Source: a virus. Taken from it: a DNA stretch of 27,496 bases. Positions 1 through 7,654 of this stretch are shown here, piece after piece. The stretch's first letter is position 1; each line of letters starts with the position of its first letter. Position numbers and translations under genes: made by a program. Where the stretch lies: positions 1-27,496 of IMG/VR virus record IMGVR_UViG_3300027777_000125; one strand, given 5' to 3'. The notes beneath the pieces were generated by a model. It was not told the origin of the DNA and did no database searches. It saw nothing but the letters and a program-made list of their open reading frames with translations.

Positions 1-1
1 G

Positions 2-127
2 AAAGGTATTTTCTTAAACGAACAACGTATCTTCGGTATCTGCACACTACGAGGAGATGATAATGAAAGCGTCGCTGCCCACCTTAAAAAGTCTGTTACT
101 AAACAACGTCGTCGAAATAAAGTTTAA
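2..127 (+). CDS. C-terminal end of an unidentified protein (partial)
   Basis: An open frame enters from the left edge and ends at TAA 125-127, giving the last 41 residues of a protein that begins outside the window. The tail is basic, ending in KQRRRNKV. The following gene starts inside it in another frame, the compact overlap usual in phage operons. I do not recognise the family. The main support is that the frame is open from the edge, has a protein-like composition and is followed by a tightly coupled gene. Confidence 0.5.
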   Translation, partial: KGIFLNEQRIFGICTLRGDDNESVAAHLKKSVTKQRRRNKV

Positions 128-440
128 TCGACGACGTCTAAAGCCAGGCGCTGGAGCTACAAGGCGAATGCTTTGTACGAATTCTCTTAACCTACTTAAC
201 AGTCCAGAAGGTAGACTTGCTTTAAACTATAAACGCGCTATTAATATGCCTAAGTTTGACCCCAATACAAAAGATCTTATTATTACTTGGGATATCTTTA
301 TGCAAGATTACCGATGTATCAATATGGTGGCTTGTGATTTAATTCAAGTTATACCAGCCAATAAAACATTTTGGAAATTCTTTAACGAAAAACTTGCCGG
401 GCTATCAGCTCCACAAAAGGTAAGTTTTATGAACTCATGA
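63..440 (+). CDS. Small SH3-barrel-like phage protein (DUF2693-like)
   Basis: 125 residues, function unknown. The N-terminal part (LLLNNVVEIKFNRRR, then R-R-M-L-C-T-N) and the later WDIFMQDYRCINM resemble the small SH3-like beta-barrel proteins (DUF2693 type) common in phages, with a V-x-V-x-F-x-K strand, an R-x-M-x-C-T strand and a W-D-...-R-x-I strand. An in-frame ATG also exists at 57. I prefer 63 because AGGAG at 51-55 lies 7 nt before it, one of the very few Shine-Dalgarno-like sequences in the window. The stop overlaps the next start in an ATGA junction (437-440), which supports this frame as real and translationally coupled. Family assignment is tentative. Confidence 0.6.
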   Translation: MKASLPTLKSLLLNNVVEIKFNRRRLKPGAGATRRMLCTNSLNLLNSPEGRLALNYKRAINMPKFDPNTKDLIITWDIFMQDYRCINMVACDLIQVIPANKTFWKFFNEKLAGLSAPQKVSFMNS

Positions 441-784
441 CATCTATAGAAGAAGTAGAACAAACTGTAAAGCCCTTTCACTTGTTAAAGGTATCTTTTA
501 CTGTTGACAACAAAGTTGTTAAACAGGGTAAGCTTCAACTCTTCTGCATTAAAGATTTCTTTTGTATCTTTACATTACTCGGTCTCGAGAAAGAAACAAA
601 AAAAGTATTATACGAGTTGCCCTACCCTTTCGCTATTTCAAGCACAGAGAACAGCATTGAATTTGATTATACGTTAGACGCTTTTTGTTTATCAAACGCT
701 TTAATTAGAGAACATACAAATAAAATTAAGCTACTTAAGACATCGAAATTTTTTAATAAAAAGGTAATTGCTAACTTTAGCTAA
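437..784 (+). CDS. Hypothetical protein
   Basis: 115 residues, not recognised. It starts at the ATG of an ATGA overlap with the preceding gene, so it is probably translated by coupling. The sequence alternates hydrophobic and charged stretches (VSFTVDNKVVKQGKLQLF, then IKDFFCIFTLLGL), consistent with a small beta-rich domain. No signal peptide and no convincing membrane segment are seen. It lies immediately upstream of the helicase, whose TATAAT box starts 7 nt after this stop codon. Confidence 0.6.
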   Translation: MTSIEEVEQTVKPFHLLKVSFTVDNKVVKQGKLQLFCIKDFFCIFTLLGLEKETKKVLYELPYPFAISSTENSIEFDYTLDAFCLSNALIREHTNKIKLLKTSKFFNKKVIANFS

Positions 785-790
785 GCAGCT

Positions 791-796
791 TATAAT
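791..796 (+). promoter_or_regulatory. TATAAT box, 6 nt before the helicase GTG
   Basis: TATAAT at 791-796 is followed by exactly six bases and then GTG at 803. The same TATAAT-N6-start arrangement precedes several other genes here (12333, 14049, 17723, 21025, 22035). A bacterial -10 element at this distance would place transcription initiation at or beside the start codon. It supports the GTG start of the helicase, which otherwise has no ribosome-binding site. No -35 element was recognised. Confidence 0.5.
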
Positions 797-802
797 TAAA
801 GT

Positions 803-2425
803 GTGCCTACAAGTTTTATATCTCAATTTCCAAGCGATTTCACTCCTAGCAAACTTCAAGTCAATCTTATCAATAAAATTGATAAGGCATTTAGTAGCGG
901 TAAAAAGTTTGTTGTATGCTGCGCACCAACCGGCTCTGGTAAGAGTTTTTTAGCCAAAACCCTTGCTAATACAAGCTCCTCACCAAGTGAGACTTTTGAG
1001 CAATTAATTCGTAGCTATGACGCTTACAAGGTAGACTTTGACGGTAATTATTCTTTTGAAAAGGAATGTAAGGATGAACCTGCATTTGGTACGTTTGCTC
1101 TAACCATTACAAAGTCATTACAGGATCAGTATCAAGATTTATTTAAAGGTACAGATTCCCTAAAAGGTAAGACAAATTATACCTGTGATGTTGATAAGAA
1201 CTATGATGCTGAATTAGCGCCATGCACGTTTGCTCCGACTCTACGTGATGGTTGCTGGGCAGAGAATAGGTGTCCATACTACAATGCACGTAACGAAGCG
1301 ATGCTATCACAGTTCGCTGTTCTTAACTATAAGATGTTTTTATCCCTTCCATCACATATTAAACAAAAGAACTTTTTAATATGTGACGAGGCATCCGAGC
1401 TTGAAGACGAGCTTATTCGTCAATTTTCAGCTGAAATTAGTTACGAGAAACTTAGTAATTATAATATACCTTATGACGTATTAGTGACCGATAATCGAGA
1501 TCGTGCGTATAACTGGACGAGTGCATTAATTGAAAATATTTCAAATGAGCTATCAGTCTTTATTAATAAGACGAATAAAAAGCTTATTACGCAAGCTGAA
1601 AAGATAAAATATCAATTTTTAAAAAATATGCACCGCTCTTTAACAATTATAAATTCACACTGGCAGGAATGCGAATTTGTAATTGATATTGATTCAAAGC
1701 GAGTAATTCTTACGCCTCTTCGCGCTCACTCTCTATCTAAGTATATTTTTAATCACGGTGAAAGAGTGGTTTTAATGTCAGCAACCATTATTGATCATAA
1801 GCATTTTGCAAAGTCTCTTGGTATAACTGATTACGAGTATATTGAGGTAGATAGTACATTTGAAGCTGCAAAATCACCAATTTATATTTCATCAAAATAT
1901 AAGCTCAATTATAAAACTCTAGCGAACTCTCTACCAGGGGTTTGTGAGCAAATTAAAACAATCATTGAGCATCATAAAAATGATAAAGGTATTATTCATA
2001 CACATTCTAATGACATTACTTCCTTTATTAGAGATAGAATTAAAAGTAATCGGTTACTCTGTAGAGATACAAATAGTACAAACGAGGACATCTTAAAGAT
2101 ACATACTGAAAGCAGTGATCCTACTGTACTCGTCTCGCCGTCCCTTGTGTATGGTATTGATCTTAAAGATGACCTAGCTAGATTTCAAATAATTGTTAAA
2201 CTACCTTTTCTACCGCTTTCGTCAAAGCGAATTAAGAAACTTTTTGAATTAGATAAGGATTGGTATGAAAATAAGATGCTAAACGCTGTCGTACAAGCTG
2301 CTGGCCGCGCGACACGTAATAAGGACGATTATTCAAGTACATATATCTTAGATGGTAATTTTATTAATACTGTGAAAAGAGCTAAGCCTAAGCTTCCAAA
2401 GTATTTTATCGAACGTATTCATTGA
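803..2425 (+). CDS. DinG/XPD-type superfamily 2 DNA helicase with Fe-S cluster
   Basis: 540 residues. Walker A APTGSGKS (41-48), a DEAS Walker B box (195-198), MSATI motif III (325-329) and a QAAGRATR motif VI (about 498-505) define an SF2 ATP-dependent helicase. Four cysteines between motifs I and II (C128, C141, C151, C157) match the 4Fe-4S domain of the Rad3/XPD/DinG family, which are 5'-to-3' DNA helicases. That distinguishes it from T4 UvsW, which lacks such a cluster. The GTG start is supported by the TATAAT box 6 nt upstream. It probably acts in phage replication or recombination, although it sits directly before the structural module. The helicase class is clear; the precise role is inference. 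Confidence 0.85.
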   Translation: MPTSFISQFPSDFTPSKLQVNLINKIDKAFSSGKKFVVCCAPTGSGKSFLAKTLANTSSSPSETFEQLIRSYDAYKVDFDGNYSFEKECKDEPAFGTFALTITKSLQDQYQDLFKGTDSLKGKTNYTCDVDKNYDAELAPCTFAPTLRDGCWAENRCPYYNARNEAMLSQFAVLNYKMFLSLPSHIKQKNFLICDEASELEDELIRQFSAEISYEKLSNYNIPYDVLVTDNRDRAYNWTSALIENISNELSVFINKTNKKLITQAEKIKYQFLKNMHRSLTIINSHWQECEFVIDIDSKRVILTPLRAHSLSKYIFNHGERVVLMSATIIDHKHFAKSLGITDYEYIEVDSTFEAAKSPIYISSKYKLNYKTLANSLPGVCEQIKTIIEHHKNDKGIIHTHSNDITSFIRDRIKSNRLLCRDTNSTNEDILKIHTESSDPTVLVSPSLVYGIDLKDDLARFQIIVKLPFLPLSSKRIKKLFELDKDWYENKMLNAVVQAAGRATRNKDDYSSTYILDGNFINTVKRAKPKLPKYFIERIH

Positions 2426-2431
2426 TAAATA
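2425..2431 (+). promoter_or_regulatory. Late-type promoter box ATAAATA
   Basis: ATAAATA overlaps the helicase stop codon and ends 6 nt before the GTG of the gp15-like gene. It resembles the T4 late consensus TATAAATA. The flanking bases (ATAAATATCTGTA) are shared with the box before the protease gene at 6643. Confidence 0.6.
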
Positions 2432-2437
2432 TCTGTA

Positions 2438-3268
2438 GTGAAGCTCCAGACTTATCATTTTGAAATTAAAGATCTTTTAACGCAGTTTGTAACGGCGTTT
2501 GATAATATTATTATTAATAGATATGATAATAATCGTATAGCTCAAAACAGGGTACAGGTTCGATATGTATATGCACCAAAACAACGTGTATTATATGATC
2601 TCGTTAACTTAGCACAAAATATTACTGTGCCAGTTGTTTCTGTTAGCATTAGCAATATCTCAAGAGATGAAGCACGTGTTTTTAATAAAATTAATGGTTA
2701 TTATTTTTCAAACGGTACTAGTGATCAGACGACAGGTAGTACATCAATTCACTATAATAGCCCGGTCCCTGTTAATATAACGGTTAATATGTCAATATTA
2801 ACTAAGTTTCAAACTGATATGGATCAGATTTTATCTAATTTTATACCATATAATAATCCTTATATTGTATTATCATGGAAAGTACCTCTTGATCTTTCGT
2901 CACAAGGATTCGCTATACCACAGGAAATTCGAAGTGAAGTGCTATGGAGTGGATCAGTAAATCTTAATTACCCTACCGATATCTCAGCAAACGAAAAATA
3001 CAAGATAGCCGGTGATACGTCATTTACTATTAAAGGCTGGTTATTTCCTGCATCGCAAGATCCAGTTGGTAATATATTTTATATTGATAGTAATTTTAAT
3101 GCTGTTGATGTACTGACATCTGTCAGTCAACTTACAGTAACAAACTTAAAATATCTTGATCCAAATCTTGTAACTGAAGTTGAAACAGTATCAACATACG
3201 CATTCCCACAGATAACACCGCCAATTACATACACAACATCAAATGCTAATGCAGATTTATATTTATAA
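2438..3268 (+). CDS. 15: Tail sheath stabilizer/completion protein, gp15-like
   Basis: 276 residues, close to T4 gp15 (272). The segment VNMSILTKFQTDMDQILSNF followed by IPYNNPYI closely parallels the T4 gp15 core as I recall it (IYELSIFTRYEDDMFQI, then LPYFQPHF), and a later strand FTIKGWLFPA matches T4 FEVNGWMYPP. In T4 a gp15 hexamer caps the tail tube and sheath and joins the tail to the neck. It starts with GTG, supported by the late-type box 6 nt upstream and an N terminus of gp15 style (HFEIKDLLTQFVTAFDNI). It is the first gene of the head/neck run, placed before the portal. Confidence 0.8.
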   Translation: MKLQTYHFEIKDLLTQFVTAFDNIIINRYDNNRIAQNRVQVRYVYAPKQRVLYDLVNLAQNITVPVVSVSISNISRDEARVFNKINGYYFSNGTSDQTTGSTSIHYNSPVPVNITVNMSILTKFQTDMDQILSNFIPYNNPYIVLSWKVPLDLSSQGFAIPQEIRSEVLWSGSVNLNYPTDISANEKYKIAGDTSFTIKGWLFPASQDPVGNIFYIDSNFNAVDVLTSVSQLTVTNLKYLDPNLVTEVETVSTYAFPQITPPITYTTSNANADLYL

Positions 3269-3281
3269 ATTTGATATTCTA

Positions 3282-3288
3282 CTAAATA
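3282..3288 (+). promoter_or_regulatory. Possible late-type box CTAAATA upstream of the portal gene
   Basis: CTAAATA ends 24 nt before the portal ATG, leaving a short leader instead of the 5-7 nt spacing seen elsewhere. The leader has no Shine-Dalgarno sequence. Confidence 0.4.
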
Positions 3289-3312
3289 CTCATTAAGTAA
3301 TCGTGTTGACCT

Positions 3313-5076
3313 ATGGTAGATTCTAATAGAGAAAGTACATTTGGAAGGGAGTTAATGAAGTATGTATCTTCTAAACTCCCTTATCAATCTTATGATATAA
3401 ACGATAAGATCAAAACTCTTAATCCAAAATATGAAAACTTTTTCGGTAAGGGTACTGATAGAATAGGTGCATTAATACGACAATCAGTTTCATCATCGAT
3501 TTCGATGACTGATGATCAGTACGCCAGTATTCTACAGAATAAAGATTATCATGATTTCATGTACGCAAATATACAGCCGGATAAAGGTCGCCGGCTTATG
3601 GATTACCGCGTCATGTCAGCATACTCAGAAGTTGCTGATGCTTTAGATGAGATTTGTGATGAGTTTGTCAATAAAGATGAGCATGGTGAAATAGTAAAAC
3701 TTAATTTTGTTGATTCAGGATTATCAGAATCACAAAAGGCAAAAATCAAAAAAGAATTTCAAAAGTATATTGGTTACTTTGATTTAGAGCATAAAGGATG
3801 GGAGTACGTTCGTCAGATGCTTGTTGACGCAGAAATTTATTGGGAACATATTATTCACAAAGATCATACTAAAGAAGGCATTCTTGGCGTAGTTTCAATT
3901 CCTTCAGATGTAATCGATCCTGTATTTGAAAATGTACAGAACATGATTGTAAAGGGCTACCTCTTAAGAAAGCCTATTTATGATGCTAAAAATCCTGGTA
4001 AGATTGCAAGAACAGAGCTTGTACCGATGGATATCAATCAAGTTACCTATGTTAACTCTGGTATTTGGAATGAAAATAAAAATCTAAGACTACCATTCAT
4101 TGAAAATGCAAGACGTGCCTATCGTCAATTAAGCTTAATCGAAGATTCAATTGTTATCTACCGCTTAGTACGGGCCCCAGAACGTCTTGTATTTAACGTT
4201 GATGTTGGTAATATGCCTCCACCAAAGGCTGAAGCTTACCTTCGTAAGCTTATGACCAACTATTGGTCAAAGCGGACGTATGATGCTAATCAAGGAGCTA
4301 CCGTACAAAAGTTTAATCCGCAATCCATGCTTGATAGCTTTTGGTTCGCTAAACGTGCAGGCTCTGAAGGTACATCGGTAACACAACTTGCCGGTGGTGC
4401 AAACCTCGGTGAGTTAACCGATCTTATGTACTTTGTAAAGAAGCTATATAAGTCTCTTAAGGTACCTTCAACGCGTCTTAATCCTGATGATCCCTATAAG
4501 GACGGTGCTGATATTTTACGTGAAGAGCTAAAATTCGCACGGTTCGTTATCCGTCAGCAACAACGCTTTGCTTCAGGCTTAAAAAACGGTTTCATTACAC
4601 ACCTTAAATTAAAAGGAATTTATAATGAGATGAAGCTCAAAGAGCCACACATCGATCTTACCTTTAATGTACCAACAAATTTCTACGAATTAAGGGAAAA
4701 TCAAAAGTTTCAACTTAAAGCTGAGAATTTTAATAGTATTACTCAGAGTGATTTTGTATCAAAAACATATGCTCAGAAAAAATATCTTGGTTGGTCAGAT
4801 TCTGAAGTTATGGCAAACCGTGAATTCTTACGTAAGGATAAAGAGCTTATGTGGGAATTGGCACAAATTGAAAATACTGGACCTGATTGGCGTGAAGCTG
4901 GTTCGCTTGCTGCACCTGGTGGTGGTGCACCTGTCGGGGGTGGCGCACCAGGTGGTGGAGGTACTCCTCCTGCTTTTGGACCAGCTCCAACTGGTGGTGA
5001 AGAAGCACCGCCTGAAGGGGGAGCCGCTCCTGAAGCTGGAGCTGCAGCTCCTGCCGCTGAGGCACCTCCTGCTTAA
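3313..5076 (+). CDS. 20: Portal vertex protein, gp20-like
   Basis: 587 residues (T4 gp20 has 524). Recognised by MDYRVMSAYSEVADALDEIC in the N-terminal third, by YRLVRAPERLVFNVDVGNMP, by the downstream KLMTNYWSKRTYDANQGATV, and by VPSTRLNPDDPYKDGADILR near residue 400, all typical of T4-like portals. Portals form the dodecameric DNA-entry ring at one capsid vertex, nucleate prohead assembly and bind the terminase and neck. The C-terminal 60 or so residues are an unusual Gly/Pro/Ala/Glu low-complexity tail beyond the T4 length (see findings). The gene is followed by gp13- and gp4-like genes, not directly by the prohead core genes as in T4. Confidence 0.93.
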   Translation: MVDSNRESTFGRELMKYVSSKLPYQSYDINDKIKTLNPKYENFFGKGTDRIGALIRQSVSSSISMTDDQYASILQNKDYHDFMYANIQPDKGRRLMDYRVMSAYSEVADALDEICDEFVNKDEHGEIVKLNFVDSGLSESQKAKIKKEFQKYIGYFDLEHKGWEYVRQMLVDAEIYWEHIIHKDHTKEGILGVVSIPSDVIDPVFENVQNMIVKGYLLRKPIYDAKNPGKIARTELVPMDINQVTYVNSGIWNENKNLRLPFIENARRAYRQLSLIEDSIVIYRLVRAPERLVFNVDVGNMPPPKAEAYLRKLMTNYWSKRTYDANQGATVQKFNPQSMLDSFWFAKRAGSEGTSVTQLAGGANLGELTDLMYFVKKLYKSLKVPSTRLNPDDPYKDGADILREELKFARFVIRQQQRFASGLKNGFITHLKLKGIYNEMKLKEPHIDLTFNVPTNFYELRENQKFQLKAENFNSITQSDFVSKTYAQKKYLGWSDSEVMANREFLRKDKELMWELAQIENTGPDWREAGSLAAPGGGAPVGGGAPGGGGTPPAFGPAPTGGEEAPPEGGAAPEAGAAAPAAEAPPA

Positions 5077-5082
5077 TAAATA
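5076..5082 (+). promoter_or_regulatory. Late-type promoter box ATAAATA
   Basis: ATAAATA directly follows the portal stop codon and ends 5 nt before the gp13-like ATG; no Shine-Dalgarno sequence is present. Confidence 0.6.
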
Positions 5083-5087
5083 ATGTT

Positions 5088-6170
5088 ATGGATTGTTCCG
5101 CCATAACACCGATATCTGCTTTTCAGAGCACAAACTTAACAAGTAGAATTAATACTTTTAGTAGACTAGGAGACCGTATTACACGAGCTCTTGGCGCGCC
5201 AATGGTTAATATTGAAATACATCAAGACCAGTTATTTGAATTTATATCACAAGCTTGTGAGTTGTTTACAAAATACGCTGGCTATACAGAAGAGTATTTG
5301 GTGTTTAATTCAAATTTATATGTTGACGGTGTTGGTATTAAGCTTGATGACTTGTTTAGTATAACACCCGAATTCTCACGTGTCAATCCTCCGATTGCAT
5401 CAACTGTCTATGCTGCGACTTCTACAATACCCGCTGGTGTGTTTAGTACATCTACGACTCTTTCAAGTTATTTTGGCACTGGTATTTTTCAAAATCAATT
5501 GTTAACAACAACAGATTATCTTAGCGTATTAAATTTTAATAGTACACTAACTCAATACTTCAATCAATCAACAACAAGTCAAATAAAAACAGTTAATAAT
5601 TTTGACTACGATACAATGGATTATAGAAAAGTTGTTGAAATTTATAATTTTGAAGAAGGTACATCCGATGGTGTTAATTCGCTATTCACAATTGAACAAA
5701 CTCTAGCACAACAAACATATTTTAGTTACGCAATGGGTAATTATGGTTTTGATCTTATTAGTTGGTATACGTTGAAAAACTGGCTCGAAGTAAGAGATAA
5801 GCTGTTAGCCACAAGACGTTCATTTACATTTGACCCTCGTACGCAAATTCTTAATTTCTATCCGCCACCGCACATCTCTGGCTCTAGTAGTCATTTCTGG
5901 GGAACAGTTGCTTGTTATGTAGAAAGACCTTTAAGAGATGTTATTAAAGAACCCTGGGTGTATCAATACGCTTTAGCTTTAACAAAGATTGCAATCGGTA
6001 ATGTAAGAGGAAAATACACTGGTACCACTCTATTCGGCGGTGGATCAATAAATGGATCTGATTTCAAATCAGAAGGACTTGAAGAGAAAAAAGCACTAGA
6101 AGATCAACTCTTTACCGGTGCATCTCCAGGCTTTGGAGATGCCATGCCTCCAATGTTCTTTATTGGATAA
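5088..6170 (+). CDS. 13: Neck protein, gp13-like
   Basis: 360 residues (T4 gp13 about 309). The N-terminal ITRALGAPMVNIEIHQDQLF matches the R-R-L-G-A-P-x-x-N-V-E-x-T-x-x-Q signature of T4 gp13. The C-terminal third (KEPWVYQYALALTKIAIGNV, a G-x-T-L-x-G-G-G turn and the final FFIG) matches the gp13 end with its W-x-x-x-Y-A-x-A-L helix. In T4 gp13 and gp14 form the neck that closes the filled head and accepts the tail. The insertion of about 50 residues relative to T4 falls in the Ser/Thr-rich middle. Its ATG follows a late-type box by 5 nt. Confidence 0.8.
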   Translation: MDCSAITPISAFQSTNLTSRINTFSRLGDRITRALGAPMVNIEIHQDQLFEFISQACELFTKYAGYTEEYLVFNSNLYVDGVGIKLDDLFSITPEFSRVNPPIASTVYAATSTIPAGVFSTSTTLSSYFGTGIFQNQLLTTTDYLSVLNFNSTLTQYFNQSTTSQIKTVNNFDYDTMDYRKVVEIYNFEEGTSDGVNSLFTIEQTLAQQTYFSYAMGNYGFDLISWYTLKNWLEVRDKLLATRRSFTFDPRTQILNFYPPPHISGSSSHFWGTVACYVERPLRDVIKEPWVYQYALALTKIAIGNVRGKYTGTTLFGGGSINGSDFKSEGLEEKKALEDQLFTGASPGFGDAMPPMFFIG

Positions 6171-6172
6171 TT

Positions 6173-6631
6173 ATGATCCCTCTTAACGGTAAGGGTAAGT
6201 TTAAGCAAGGCATCTTCAAACCAAAAAATCAAACAAAATATATTGGTAAAGAAAATCCTGTTTATAGGTCAGGTTGGGAATTAAAATTCTTTAGATGGTG
6301 TGATGACAATCCTAATGTTGTTGAGTGGGCATCAGAAGCTATAATAATACCTTATGTTAGTCCAATCGATCGTAAGGTACATCGTTATCATACTGACGGT
6401 GTTGTTGCTATAAAAGAGGGTAATATAATAAAAAAATATATTATTGAAATAAAGCCAAGTTCACAAACTATACTACCTGTAAAAGGTAGAAAGCGTATGT
6501 CGACAATGGTTTACGAAACCGCGCGCTACGCGCAAAATCAGGCAAAATGGGATGCTGCCAGAAAGTGGTGTCAGAAATATGGTTACAGCTTTTTAATTCT
6601 AACAGAAAAAGAATTAGGTATAGATAAATAA
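6173..6631 (+). CDS. 4: Head completion nuclease-fold protein, gp4-like
   Basis: 152 residues, about the length of T4 gp4. Diagnostic segments are KFKQGIFKPKNQTKYIG, YRSGWELKFF, NPNVVEWASE, IPYVSPIDRKVHRYHTDG and IEIKPS. E36, D75 and E92-x-K94 form a TnsA/PD-(D/E)XK-like nuclease constellation. In T4 gp4 is needed for head completion after packaging, probably trimming or holding DNA at the portal. It begins 2 nt after the gp13 stop codon and is probably translated by coupling. Confidence 0.85.
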   Translation: MIPLNGKGKFKQGIFKPKNQTKYIGKENPVYRSGWELKFFRWCDDNPNVVEWASEAIIIPYVSPIDRKVHRYHTDGVVAIKEGNIIKKYIIEIKPSSQTILPVKGRKRMSTMVYETARYAQNQAKWDAARKWCQKYGYSFLILTEKELGIDK

Positions 6632-6642
6632 CTATTCTGACA

Positions 6643-6649
6643 ATAAATA
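6643..6649 (+). promoter_or_regulatory. Late-type promoter box ATAAATA
   Basis: ATAAATA is followed by TCTGT and then ATG at 6655, a 5-nt gap. The extended sequence is nearly identical to the box at 2425. Confidence 0.6.
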
Positions 6650-6654
6650 TCTGT

Positions 6655-7317
6655 ATGTCACTTAGATTACTAGTTGAAACACCAGCTTCAGAAGAGCAAT
6701 TCGAATATATCGAAGAACAAAAAAACCTCAAAGGTCAATCTGTAATGAAAATTCGCGGCCCTTATATGGCTTGTGAAGAGGTTAATAAAAACAAAAGAAT
6801 CTATACAGAGTCAGACATGGAGCGTGAAGTAAATCGTTATGTTCAAGAAATGGTTATTCCAAAGCGCGCTTTAGGTGAATTAAATCACCCTGCTTCAGCT
6901 GAAGTTGATCTCGAAAGAGCCTGTCACATGGTGACATCTTTACGTAAGGATGGTAATATTATTATTGGTGAATCAATTGTTCTTTCAACACCAGTTGGTC
7001 AAATCGTCCGCTCTCTTATTAATGACGGTGTTAAGGTTGGTATGTCAAGCCGCGCCCTTGGTCAACTTGAAGAACAATCTGATGGTATTAATCGTGTTAA
7101 CGAAATGCGTCTTATTGCTGTTGATTGTGTAGCTGATCCGAGTTGTCCTAAGGCGTTTGTTAACGGTATTCTTGAATCAAAGCAGTATGTATTAGGTATG
7201 GATGGTAAGCTTGAAGAAGTTTACGAGTCGTTTGAAAAGAGTATTCGCGGTTTACCACGACATGATGTTGCTAGCTTCTTAAAAGAGCAGATTATGTCGT
7301 TTTTATCTAAACTCTAA
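6655..7317 (+). CDS. 21: Prohead core maturation protease, gp21-like
   Basis: 220 residues (T4 gp21 has 212). The sequence carries NKNKRIYTESDMEREVNRY, the catalytic-His motif GELNHP (H78), GMSSRALG with the nucleophile serine at 131 or 132, and VDCVADPS, which together identify the herpesvirus/T4-type serine protease family. T4 gp21 digests the internal scaffold and trims gp23 and internal proteins after (L/I)-x-E. The N terminus MSLRLLVE|T itself contains such a site, consistent with autoprocessing. It follows a late-type box by 5 nt and precedes the scaffold genes. Confidence 0.92.
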   Translation: MSLRLLVETPASEEQFEYIEEQKNLKGQSVMKIRGPYMACEEVNKNKRIYTESDMEREVNRYVQEMVIPKRALGELNHPASAEVDLERACHMVTSLRKDGNIIIGESIVLSTPVGQIVRSLINDGVKVGMSSRALGQLEEQSDGINRVNEMRLIAVDCVADPSCPKAFVNGILESKQYVLGMDGKLEEVYESFEKSIRGLPRHDVASFLKEQIMSFLSKL

Positions 7318-7318
7318 C

Positions 7319-7325
7319 ATAAATA
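7319..7325 (+). promoter_or_regulatory. Late-type promoter box ATAAATA
   Basis: ATAAATA directly after the protease stop codon, ending 6 nt before the ATG at 7332. Confidence 0.6.
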
Positions 7326-7331
7326 AAATAT

Positions 7332-7649
7332 ATGCCAATCGACCCTAAAGCATTATTAGACGCAAAGAAAAAAGTTCTCAAGCCAGAGGCTAATGGACAG
7401 GAAGCAAATCCTAATGATAAGGCTAATTTAAAAAAACTCAAACAACAAAAAGCTAAGGAAGAGCTCGACGCGGCTAATAAGGGTGTTGATGAAGATTCAG
7501 AAGAAGTAAAAAATGAATCAACAGATATTGCTAACTTTTTAAAGGCTATTTCGCAGAAAAATTACGCTCAGGCCGATAAGTATTTACAGGGTACAGTCGA
7601 AAGCAAACTTAAAACTGCCATTAGTAAAGCTATCCAAAATTCTAAATAA
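7332..7649 (+). CDS. 67: Prohead core protein, gp67-like
   Basis: 105 residues, highly charged and Lys/Glu/Asp/Ala-rich. The C-terminal segment FLKAISQKNYAQADKYLQGT resembles the short helix of T4 gp67 and related core proteins (an A-I-x-x-x-D-x-x-x-A-x-K pattern). In T4 gp67 is a minor prohead-core component that is degraded by gp21. Position between protease and main scaffold supports the role. The match is short, so the identity rests mainly on context and composition. Confidence 0.6.
   Translation: MPIDPKALLDAKKKVLKPEANGQEANPNDKANLKKLKQQKAKEELDAANKGVDEDSEEVKNESTDIANFLKAISQKNYAQADKYLQGTVESKLKTAISKAIQNSK
7642..7648 (+). promoter_or_regulatory. Late-type promoter box CTAAATA
   Basis: CTAAATA overlaps the TAA stop of the gp67-like gene and ends 6 nt before the scaffold ATG at 7655. 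Confidence 0.55.
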
Positions 7650-7654
7650 TTTAT

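Noticed and set aside
4748-5104. Leu/Gln-rich frames on both strands over the portal C-terminal repeats
   Set aside because: They are low-complexity products of the GGTGGT/GCACCT-type repeats read in other frames.
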